Shown: in pieces, positions 1 to 9,787 of the stretch
Layout of the letters: each line of letters begins with the position of its first letter
Position numbering within the stretch: position 1 is the stretch's first letter
Assembly (NCBI GenBank): GCA_008704415.1
Contig: VXIS01000007.1
Location: forward strand, 248,001 to 312,000
Length of the DNA stretch: 64,000 nt
Reading direction: 5' to 3'
Source of the DNA: Sphaerosporella brunnea
Lineage: Eukaryota > Ascomycota > Pezizomycetes > Pezizales > Pyronemataceae
Program-made: the position numbers and the translations under genes
The notes under the pieces: model-generated
Databases searched by the model: none
What the model was told of the DNA's origin: nothing
What the model saw: the letters and a program-made list of their open reading frames with translations, nothing else

Positions 1-88
1 CCCTAGACTAAGGCAATGTGGCTAAGTGACTTTGCCATGGCTGAGTGACTTATCCACAGAGCGCAAGTGACTTTGCTACATTGTCTTA
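1..88. repeat. Partial copy of a palindromic dispersed repeat, cut by the window edge
   Basis: The stretch carries alternating GTGACTTTGCC / AGTGACTTA motifs. Its ends pair imperfectly: AAGGCAATGTGGCTAAGTGACT near base 10 faces AGTGACTTTGCTACATTGTCTT near base 66. The same motif set occurs in the palindrome at 28280-28402, so both look like members of one repeat family. The left end lies outside the window, so size and target duplication cannot be judged. It abuts the TA of the MITE starting at 89. Confidence 0.45.
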
Positions 89-426
89 CCGTATTATTCC
101 GGTACGATGAGAATTGCCGGCGCCGAAGTCAATCTTTTCTAAGTAGCAAATGTACTATGTTTGGAAACATGACACCGCCGGCGAATCTTATGTGACGGCG
201 ACAACACTATCTAAGGAGGCGACAATGGCTGGGCGCGGTACCTATGTACTCAACTCTAATTCTCACGGCCGCCTTGTGTCTCGTACCGCGACGTCTCCAG
301 TGCCCGCCCCTCTTGGCCATCAATCAAGATTCGCCGGCGGTGTCATGTTTCCAAACATAGTACGTTTGCTACTTAGAAAAGATTGGCTTTGGCGCCGGCA
401 ATTCTCATCGTACCGGAATAATACGG
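89..426. mobile_element. TA-flanked MITE with about 100-bp terminal inverted repeats
   Basis: The element starts CCGTATTATTCCGGTACGAT at 89 and ends with the reverse complement at 426. It is bordered by TA on both sides (87-88 and 427-428). The inverted repeats run from about 89-189 and 326-426 with only about three mismatches, leaving a centre of about 136 bp. It has no coding capacity beyond chance ORFs. TA duplication plus long terminal repeats is typical of non-autonomous Tc1/mariner-type MITEs. Its ends do not resemble those of the complete transposon at 22752-26164, so it belongs to another family. Confidence 0.75.
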
Positions 427-924
427 TAGTACCGAATCTCTACGGTTTGTATCATTTACTAGTATATCACAACCAATCCAAAGGCCATTTCCATGAGCCA
501 GAATTTTAGGCAACGAAAATATGTACCATGCAGATTTTTGGGTATATTCGACCGCACAAAAAGACAATATGCAGAATGCTTCCGGCCCGACGACCTCCAG
601 TGATGATGCGTGAGAAAACAGAGAGAAGAAAACCCGACCCAAGAGCGATAATTACAACGAAAGCTCGAAAATGCCCATAAAAGGAAGAGAAAGACCCACA
701 AACACCAAGAGAGTGAGGCAACAGTGAAAAAGGAGATACGAAGATGAAAAGGTAACTCGCTCATAAAACAACATAGAACCACATACAACAACCCCGAAAT
801 CGCAAAAATATCAGCGCAGGAATCTAAAAACACCAACAGAGGACGAGAACAAAACACCAAGACACCCCGTTCTAATGTCTGTATGCAATCAATGAGCAAA
901 AAACAAATATGGAACAAGATCCAT
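427..924. other. Intergenic stretch downstream of the DUF1765 gene
   Basis: A-rich sequence on the + strand between the MITE and the DUF1765 stop codon, probably including that gene's 3' untranslated region (read on the minus strand it is T-rich). The open frames here are short or overlap low-complexity sequence. I see no gene. Confidence 0.5.
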
Positions 925-3900
925 TTAAAATTTTCGCATCGAATCAACCCCAAGTGAAGGCGTCTCGACGTCTTTGTCGGTCTCCCTGCCTTCCGTTTTT
1001 CGCCGTTCAAAGAAACTCTCGTGCTCCACAAGGACCATGACCCACTCGGCCAGTGCCCTGCCGACGTAGGTCCAATGCGGTGAGGCAATTGTGGAAAGTG
1101 AAATATCCTCGATAGTGGGGTGCTCAATCTCAAGCGACTCAAGATAGCGTTGGGCCGAGGCCGGGAGTCTGGTGAGCCCCAGAACACGGTCGCGGGCAAT
1201 GGGAGGCCGGTCCATCCATTCAAGCGAAAATTTGAAATTGGTGAGTGTCTTGGGCTGCTGTCGTTCGGTGATCTGGGTCGACCCGCGGTGGGTAGGCCTC
1301 GACTCGTTCTTTTCGGGTGCTACGGCCGGCTTGAAGCCAAACACACTGCGCAGCGTCCACCTGCGGGGTGGCGCACTGGCATTGGATTCATCAGAATTGG
1401 TGGACTGGGTAGTGGTATCTTCGCTATCTGTCAAAGATGTAGCCGATGCACTGGCATGCAACAACGAGCCGGGAGTGGCAACGAACGGCACGGATGTTGG
1501 GATGATGCCGTCCAGAATAACGCCGGCAGGTGCCGCCACGGTATCATTTCGCAAAATCACCAGTCTCCGACCTGGAGCGGGAAGGCAAGGCGCCGTTGAA
1601 GAGGGTTTTCCGCCGCGAAGTTCGTGATCCTCCTTAAGGCGCAAATGATGTGCATAGCCAGTGCGTAATCGAAGAAGAACCGTCTTGAAAATCTCCCTAT
1701 TGTGTGTCAGTGGATGGGTGTATACAAGGAAAATAATATTTTAACGACTCACACGTCGACATCGGTAGCATCACCATCGTATCTACCCAACCTCCAGACC
1801 ATGAGACGCATGTAGTATGCTCTGACCATCGGAGACCAATGACAGAAGAATCGGTTCCATATAGGCTCCGACAGTAGCCAATCCACACACACGGCCTTTT
1901 TACACGCTTCGTCCGCCACCAAGATGTCCCAGGTAGTGTAAACAAAAGAGATCACCCTCAACTCCGTCATGTTGTTTTCACTTTGCATCATCGTTCGCGC
2001 CATGTCAAGCCAAAAACTCCAGTCGATGAACTCCCCCAGCCCATGCTTTTCCGCCTGCGCCAAAATTGGGAATAATTCTTCGACCAATTCACAAAGTTGA
2101 AAGCAAGCATCTGAATCATGCAATCTCGTTCGCTTAACGCCAGCCTTCAACATCGCTGTAAATGAAGTTGCATAACACTCCCTAGCGCTTCTGCCCAGGC
2201 CGCCGCCGAGTAACATATCCCGCGTCAAGACGACCAGCTTATTTTCCGCCGTGATGCGTGTAACACCTCTTGGTGGAAGTGGCAATGCCGCAGTCGCATT
2301 TAATACATCGTCAAAGGTGGTCGAGGATGTCGAAGTTTCAGGAGCCAACAGGCTCCGGTGGATGGCATTATCAACCAAGGTGAGCAGCTGTGCAACAACA
2401 GGAACATATCCGGGCACACATAATCGGGCAGCAGTTGTGGTAATCGGCGGCAAGTACTCAAACATTAGTATGTGGTACTGTTTTATGAAAACAAACAACA
2501 GCTCGGAATCCCGGCCACACCAGCGGTTGATCCACGGGCCATACCAGTCCACCTGGATGCCGATTGGTATCTTTGGAGGCGTTTTGAGTTGCTTTGTTAA
2601 CACGAACAGGGTGGTAAATCCGAGCATGTGCAAAGTTTCCGGGAATTCACACACAATATCCTCGGATATCTGACGGAGATTCGCGCTTCTCGCGATTCCG
2701 AACTCCGGCAGGACCCGCCTCACAGTGGCCGGATGCAGACCCCATAGGCTGATCAGCATCTCAGCGACACCAGCGCAAAAGAAGAACGCGTACGCAATCA
2801 CTTTGCCGCCAAAAGCAACTAGCGCCGGAGGAGCTGTACGCATAGCCATTTTCTCCACCACATATGCAAGCGTGTCGAAAAGCGTCCTGGTGAATAGCAC
2901 CTTGATGTTGTGCTGAACGGACTTCTGCCACGAGTAGCCTGACGAAGTGGAGCTGAAGGAAGCCGAAGAGACTGATTTTGCGGACATGGGAGTCCTTTGG
3001 GCAAGGGGTGCAAATGTTGATGGAGCACTGCGCCATTCTGGACGCGACATTATGTATGATATTGCCTCCAGGTAAATTGGTCTGTCGCATCCCGCCATGG
3101 CCTGCGAATTGCGATTTCGAAGCTGTGCGACCAGCCCTGTCCACCACCGATGAAGGGTGCGAGCTCTCTTCTCGAGAACTTCAGGGGAAATGTTCGTGGA
3201 GGCTTTGCCTTCGTATTTGCGGAGGAAGGGGAGGAGGCATTGACGAATAATATTTGCTTTCTGAGGAGCGGATTTGCTCGAAAATCTGAGTCCAGTTTAG
3301 CTATCAGGGACCCGTAAGAATGAGATCACTATCATTACTTTTGGTAGTCTGACTCCAGCAGTTTAAATGCTTCCCACATCTCATCCTTCACCTCTTTGAA
3401 CTTCTTTATTACAGAGGGACTGGCGGTCGCCGGAACTCTCTCTGTGGAAGTAGATTTTCCCAGTGACTGCGGTAAGCTTGGCACGGGAGGGGGCGTTTCT
3501 GAGGCAGACGAGTCCTTCCTTGAAAACAAGCTCAACCTTTGAGGCCTCTTGCCGCCCGTATTCGTTCGGGCCAACTTTGGGGTATCAGGTGCGGTTCCGT
3601 CTTGGCTGGTAGCATCCGCTTTTGGGTCGTTCGATACCGTGGGGCTCGTTGATGATATGGAGCTCGCTTTCGTCGACTCGTCCTCGTCTCTACTGCTGCT
3701 GGGGGAAGGTGACCTGGAGACGCGCGGCGAGCTCCATAGCGAACGCGACTTGGCATCATCACCCGGCACCCTGTTTGCACCCTGACCAGAAATTGATCCC
3801 TCCGTCCCGAAGCGCTGGTATGTGGAATTGTCCCCATTTTCCGATGACTTTGACAATGTGATCGTAGGAGTACTCGGGCCAGATCCTACACCATCAGCGA

Positions 3901-4225
3901 CCACTGACTCCGGCTGCCGACCACGCGGGCTCGGAGCAGCATCGAGAGATAACGGAGACACCAGCGAGGCGTTGGTAGGACTTGGGAGAACCGCGGATGT
4001 CGTCGTCGTGAATCTAGGCTTGGGGCCTGGCGGAAAAGCCGTTCTCAACGGAGGTAGCGGATGCGGCATGGACTCGGTTTTTTGTTGCATGAGGAGGTGC
4101 TCGGAGTCCTTTTGTGAAAGGGTGTTCCTCCGTCGTATTGATAGTGCTGGGGCCAGTGAATTCTGCAAAGAAAAGGTGGAAGGTGACCGAGCTTTCTCTT
4201 GGACGGTTGGAGGACTCACAGCCAT
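925..4225 (-). CDS. DUF1765-domain protein
   Basis: Three exons on the minus strand: 4225-3339, 3285-1753 and 1696-925. The introns are 53 and 56 nt (donors GTAATG and GTGAGT, acceptors CAG and TAG), and the sum is 3192 nt, or 1063 residues. The first ~300 residues are Ser/Pro-rich and probably disordered. The region after the first splice (LLPFLRKYEGK, then an RWW motif) and the large helical middle match what I know of the fungal DUF1765 family. The C-terminal motif around FKFSLEWMDRPP, followed by LPASAQRYLE, is also typical of it. The function of the family is not established. A hydrophobic segment in exon 2 (near residues 400-420) may be buried or membrane-associated. The start is the only ATG that opens a long frame here. 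Confidence 0.8.
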
Positions 4226-6468
4226 TCCGTGCGAGGGCTGGGTCGAGGTAGGTATACAACTAGGTAAATTGTTTGCACGTACGGGTATGCTGCCGGCGGG
4301 TGGGTGTCCGGATTCGAAGGAGGGATTCGAATCCTCACTGGGACCAAAGAACGGACCGGAATAACATGCAAAAAAAGGTATGTACTTTAGAAGTAGCTAC
4401 TCTACTTTCAACTGTGCCAGATGAAACGAGAGGACGTCGTCAAGCGAATGACTGGGTTCTGTGGGGAGAGGGAAGCAATGCCGGACGAGAGCAACAGACA
4501 CCGACGCTGAGTCTGCGGGGCGAGTCGGAGGTCTCGTCTCTGACGGGCGAGGACCGCAAAAGCGCAATAGTATAGATGGAGGTTTTAGTTGGTACTTAGG
4601 ATGAAGCAGCGGAGAAGAAACAGAAAAGGCGCTCCTCCTCCGCCTCCTCCTCCGCCTCCTCCTCCTCCTCCTCCTCCTGCGCCACACGCTGGGCTGGCAC
4701 AGCAGCGTGCGCGACTAGAGTGGCGGTAGGATCTCCGCAGTAAAAAAACCATTTACATGAGCCCACACCAGGCCTATCATCATCAAAATAATGTCACCGT
4801 GCGTTGAAGATCGATCGGCGCCATTCCTTCTGTTTAGTCCAGCCGGGTGCATCCATACTAAAAAAGGCAGAGCTCGTGGAGTGGCCAGAATATGTGCTTA
4901 GTACATACTTAATATATGCATGAGAAAAGAAGCAAAGCACAGACACGAAGTGAGACCCACTCAAAACTTGTTCTTCTCCAGCCGTAACTCTGGAGTAGAG
5001 CAGGTGTGTAGCTACCGTTGCGGTGTTGATGTTGTGGATGCTGCGTGCGGTCAAAGCTGATTGGCACTTTGGTGATTCAAATTACGTGCGGTTACACCAG
5101 CACGCAACGCAGAATATGTATCCAATGTGTCAGTTAATATGTCTCAGCATCTGGCGATGGGAGGACACTTGATACATACTCAATGCACCCTGAAGATGAC
5201 GATAAATCGATGCTGCACCAAAGGTCAGCAAGAACCGCGTACTCGGAGGATGTAGAGTACCTGCAGGCTAGGTAGGCTGCAGCGCCGGCCCCCGGCTTGT
5301 GCTGACAAGATGCATAGAGGTGCGCAGTTAACCGATGAAGTATGTATGTATGTATGCGTGCCTCAGAACGTTCGAACATGCAGAGCCATAAATAATAGGT
5401 ATGAGGTGATTTTTCTTTCGTCCGTTCCTCAGCCTCCTCTCAGGTCGTCGGATACCCGATATCAGGACGGCTTGGTACATACAGAGCTGAGCTGCAGCTT
5501 GGACTTGCTGCACACGGTATCGACTATGTGGGAACGGCGTCGCTACCTCCAGGGCAGAGTAGCCACCGCTACCAAGACGGACGACGGGATATCTGGATTC
5601 TGGATAATGCCCCAGGAACTGTGTCTGGTTGTTTCTCGCCGATATGTCTATATCGCTGTTTTATGACTCCTCTCGCGTCGAAACACCTCGAACTGCCGGT
5701 ACAAACATCGATAACTCTGGTCTTGTGATCCTGAGGCAGTGAGACAACCGAGCCAGCGGACAATGCCAACAGCCGAAGAAAAGTCTTGCCTTGAGGTGTG
5801 CCTTGAGGTGTTTTACATACCAAAGCTCACGAACGACACCTATAAATGACGTCGACAAGCTGGACGATGCAATCCCTGCAGATGCGGAGAACGGTGTTAT
5901 GCAGGCTTATCGACCCCAGATCTTGCGACTCACTGGCGCTTGCTTTGGAATTCGCGGTCACCAATGGCCATCATTGTCCGCGCTTTAACGGCTATTCACG
6001 CGCCATCACTCGGTGCTTACGCCTGCTCGAGAATGCTTCAAAGCTTTCGGGGTATCCCTCAAAACGACAAGCCGAAGACGATGGCTGAGGCGACCTTCTC
6101 GTCCTTCAGCGATCAATTCGCCAGAAAACTCGAGACGAGCGACTTACACAACAGCTCTCCGACGTTTTCAAAGTTTCCCTTTCTGCAGCGGAATCATGCT
6201 CCCCGTCTCGCATATAGTACTCTTGACTTCCCCGGCCCAAGAAGCTGGCCTAACGGTAGTCTATGCTTAGCTCGCGATCGAGCAAACCTCAAACAGTGCG
6301 GCAATTACCCCTGAGGACCCCGCTTTTCATGCATTCAGAAAATATCATGGCCTCAACTTGCACATCACCAAATTCCGAACAGAACAAGCACCATACCTAT
6401 CTCCTTTCGAAGAGAGGTAGTAGGTTATGAGACGCACTGCAAAGAAATACACATGGCCTCTGGCACAA
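4226..6468. other. Gene-poor stretch upstream of the DUF1765 gene
   Basis: Holds the promoter and 5' leader of the DUF1765 gene and a CCTCCT-type trinucleotide tract at 4627-4679. The rest, about 4.8-6.4 kb, has several overlapping ORFs of 60-120 codons in different frames with no recognisable domain. The 5.8-6.3 kb part reads like decayed coding sequence. I can support no gene. Confidence 0.4.
4627..4679. repeat. CTC/CCG trinucleotide tract
   Basis: Imperfect run of CTC triplets with interspersed CGC, about 53 bp, some 400 bp upstream of the DUF1765 start. On that gene's sense strand it is purine-rich (GGA/GCG). Simple sequence likely to vary in length between strains. Confidence 0.8.
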
Positions 6469-6476
6469 CATGCTTT

Positions 6477-6821
6477 CAGTGTTCCTAATAGCCGGCCCAA
6501 AAAGCCCGGCTGTGCGGGCGGGCTGCCAAAAGGCAACAACCCGGCTGTCTCAAAATCACGACGGGCTGGCTGGCGGGCCGTCGGGCTGCCAAGAACTTTC
6601 GACTGAGGTGAACCTGTCATGCAACCATCAGTTTGACCTAGTTACGTCGTAAACTGAAGAAACGGAAGAGTGTTTCTGTGTAGCTGTTGCTCCATTCCCC
6701 ATAGCGCATGATCCCTGCACCCGCTGGAAGCCCGCCAGCCAGCCCGACGTGGGCTGCAGCCCAAACAGCCCACCCGTTTTTTCGATCAGCCCGACGGGCG
6801 GGCTGGCTATTAGGAACACTG
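6477..6821. mobile_element. hAT-type MITE, copy 1
   Basis: A 345-bp element starting CAGTGTTCCTAATAGCCGG and ending GGCTATTAGGAACACTG. It is flanked by an exact 8-bp direct repeat CATGCTTT (6469-6476 and 6822-6829). CAGTG ends with 8-bp duplications are diagnostic of the hAT superfamily. The interior is GC-rich and built of repeated AGCCCGGC/GCCCGACGGGC motifs near both ends. It has no transposase, so it must be mobilised in trans. Confidence 0.85.
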
Positions 6822-6844
6822 CATGCTTTAGCACTCGGATTGGC

Positions 6845-7744
6845 AGCCAGGCCTATTCTTCACTTGACATGATTTTCAGTGCTGCCAGTACGAGTACAGT
6901 GGCGGCCGTAATAGCAGCGGGCTATTTGACCACCCGCTTTCTGAATGCTTATCGAGTGACCACGGGTGAAGCAGGCCTGGCTCACCTTGAAAAGCTCAAA
7001 ATGCAATTGCATGGGTTTGCTCGAAGAATCACTAATATCGTTCTTAGTAAGTATTCTTCGCTAGATACAGATTTTACTGTGCTCGAAGCAAAGAGAACAA
7101 GCTTGAGACTAAAGTGGAAAACTCTAAACCAGCCGGCTAATGCATCAGAACGCCAAACGTGAAGCTGAGTTAATCGAGATGAAGCGGAAGTCGTTCATCC
7201 ACAAGCATGCGTTCTTCGACGGTGATCAGGCCGTTCATCAGCTCCGGTGTGTTTTGTCCAGTATTGGTTGGAATACTCTATATGTTGATATAGATACAGA
7301 AGTGGCTGCGTCGAGTTGGAGAACCCTACTCTCAAGAAGACTTCCGCACAGCCTGATGTCTCATTCAGCGGCCGTCCAGGAGTGCCGCTAGCGACCAAGC
7401 TCTTATCAAGCCTTCCAGTGACGTGATCGACAGCACAATGCGGGCGGTGAAAACAATGGACTCGCTCGTAAACAGAGTATCAAGAAGACTGTCCACTTCG
7501 CATCGGATGTCCATACCCCTGAAAAGGAGGCGATGCGTGTCCGCTGGGTTCCAAAGGAGAACTCTGCGAAGTCAGAGAAGCCCGCGAAACCCGACCGATT
7601 TTTGCCATCTGGCGAGCCAAAGCGCCCCGCAGGATATCAAGAAGGCTGCTACCAAAAAGTAAAGTCGAAAACCGAATATCAGAATAGTGTATCTTCCATA
7701 CATCGAGAAGACTTTCGTCCAGTCGATCGCCCGTTGAGGGGACA
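6845..7744 (+). pseudogene. Coding-like debris between two hAT MITEs
   Basis: Between the two MITEs several open frames look coding but do not join: a frame at about 6869-7162 (helical, LEKLKMQLHGFARR), one at about 7140-7391, and one at about 7484-7744 (motif KKTVHFASDVHTPEKEAM). Ambiguous frames and stops interrupt them. The motif ATCAAGAAGACT or a close variant recurs near 7331, 7486, 7636 and 7700. I do not recognise the protein. It may be a decayed gene or an unrecognised multi-exon gene. Confidence 0.3.
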
Positions 7745-7752
7745 GATGACGC

Positions 7753-8119
7753 CAGTGTTCTCAGTAGCCAGCCCGGCTTTTTGCATCAGCCCAAACGGCC
7801 CAGCCTGCTGTCGGGCCAGCCCGGCTGCCAGAGCTTTGAGTGATCTGCGGTGAAGACCGGCCACTGCGAGTGGTGGGTTCAATCGGCGTCGATAAACTTA
7901 TCAGGAGCTGTGATGTTATACTAAACTCCTATCTAGTGATCTCCTCCTAGTCATCATTTTACACGGCGAACAGCTTTATGTACTTTTCATTTCATAGCAA
8001 TAGTTTACATCACGGTGGTCGTATTTGTCGTCATTGTGGGCTGCAGCCAGCCGGGCTTTTTGATCAGCCCACATCCGCCCAACGCAGCCGGCCGGGCGGG
8101 CTGGCTGTTGAGAACACTG
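7753..8119. mobile_element. hAT-type MITE, copy 2
   Basis: A 367-bp element starting CAGTGTTCTCAGTAGCCAGCC and ending GGCTGGCTGTTGAGAACACTG. The exact 8-bp direct repeat GATGACGC lies at 7745-7752 and 8120-8127. It shares its termini and subterminal GCCCGGC-rich repeats with copy 1, but the middle differs (about 7850-8030 is ordinary sequence), so this is a longer family member or one carrying an insertion. It has no transposase gene. Confidence 0.85.
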
Positions 8120-8127
8120 GATGACGC

Positions 8128-8942
8128 AGGCACGGGGGTTAGGCGCCTTGCTAGTTTGACCCTCTTCTCCTGTTACACATCACCGAATCAGAGCTCTTTG
8201 TTTCGCTGCCTACCTTGCTTTTTTTTACCATGGATGGGTTTATTACTGATGGAGGCGTTCTACTCTAGAGTAGTACTCCAGGGTGCTAAAAGCAATTCAC
8301 AGTAGCCCACTCGTGATCGTCCCGGCCGAGAAACTTCTCCAAAGCCTGAAGAACTCTACATATTGCTGATATCGTCGTCTTTAAACTTGCAAAAGACAAC
8401 CCCCACCCACCCACAAAAACTACCCTATTGACTCTATTTTAAGCCACAAGGGCCGGGATGATAGTGGGGGTGAAGCCAAGCTATCAAAAACTTTATGTGC
8501 GAGAGCGAGCCTGAAGGAAGTGCTCCAGTTGCATAACCTAGAGTAGAGTACCGCCTTTTTGACTTTATGGCTCCTAAAAAACTCAAATCGCGAGAGCGAC
8601 GTCCAGACGACGCACCAATCACCGACAGTCGGTCAGTATGCACAACCTTCCATACTCCACCACCCCGGGGCCCGCGTGGCTTAATATCGAGTCGATATGG
8701 TACTTTGGTCTCAACCCTCAGTATCTAAGCTTCTGGGACCACGGGGCTTCTGTTTCTGTTTACCATGATCAAGTTGGCGGACCACAAGTTGCACGAGTAG
8801 ATCTCCCTTAGAGCATCAGAGCATCATCTCCCCTGGGACACAATCACAACCCGCCAACAATTCTCATCACACATCACATCGAAAACATAATTAAGCAAGG
8901 ACACCAAACTTCAACCCAAAACTCCATCGTATATTCCGCTTT

Positions 8943-8973
<31 letters not shown>

Positions 8974-9787
8974 AAAAAAAAAACCTCCCTACTAATATCT
9001 ACCGTAGTAGTAGAAGCTAAGTAACATATACACCCAACAATTCCCGCCATCCAAATGGAAGAGAATGGAATCATCATATCTCATCAGCCCCCCGTCTCGG
9101 CGCGCCTAAGATTATACAGCCAACCCAAAAAATCCGAGGAGAGTGGAAAAAAAAAAGTACAACACACAACCTAAGGCGGCGCCTGGAAGAATGGCTGGCC
9201 GTGGATGGTGATGGTAGTATAAGTATCAATAGTAATAATGGTCACGTATCATCGTGTCACATCCAGCAAAAAAAAGGCATAAGAAAAACGAAAAGAAAAC
9301 CCGAACAAAAAACACCCTTTTTTTGTGGACTTTGAGAAAACTAACCCCCGAGGATATGATCAAAAAGGAAATGAAAGAAAATAAAAAGAAAAAAAAAATG
9401 GAACAACCCAGCCCGCAACCTGCCCTAAGTCAACCGTTGAAGAAGGAAGAACCAGAACCCGCGAAACCCACAACAGCAAAGGGAAAGTGGAAAAACACTG
9501 GAAAGCGCGCAACCAGACAGTAGAGCACAAAGCAAACCAGTAAAAGAAGTAACGTAAACACTAAACCCAGACCCTAGAAGTTGAAACACGACGGAATGAG
9601 TAACCCCTAGGAAAAAAAAAAGAAAAAAAAAAGAAAAAAGAAAAACCGCAGAGATAACAAGAAAATCAATCATATCATCGACCTTTTCTAACCCAATATC
9701 ATGCACACACGATAAGGCTATGGGGGCATTCCACAGTCATCGAAAGTAATCTGATTGCCTTGATGAACCACCACAGCACGTACAAGC
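8128..9787. other. Gene-poor stretch downstream of DEF1
   Basis: Contains a 16-C homopolymer (8943-8958) running into A-rich sequence, and a long A-rich region (about 9100-9690) that reads T-rich on the DEF1 sense strand. The nearest part is probably DEF1 3' untranslated region. The Lys-rich open frame at 9254-9523 is low-complexity and not supported as a gene. Confidence 0.5.

Noticed and set aside
4310..4340. GGATTCGAATCC resembling a tRNA B box
   Set aside because: No cloverleaf could be built around it by eye.
6477..8119. Reading the GC-rich MITE ends as coding repeats
   Set aside because: Open frames through them arise from GCCCGGC repeats; the 8-bp duplications show they are transposon ends.
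9254..9523. 89-codon Lys-rich ORF
   Set aside because: A-rich low-complexity sequence downstream of DEF1 with no coding signature.
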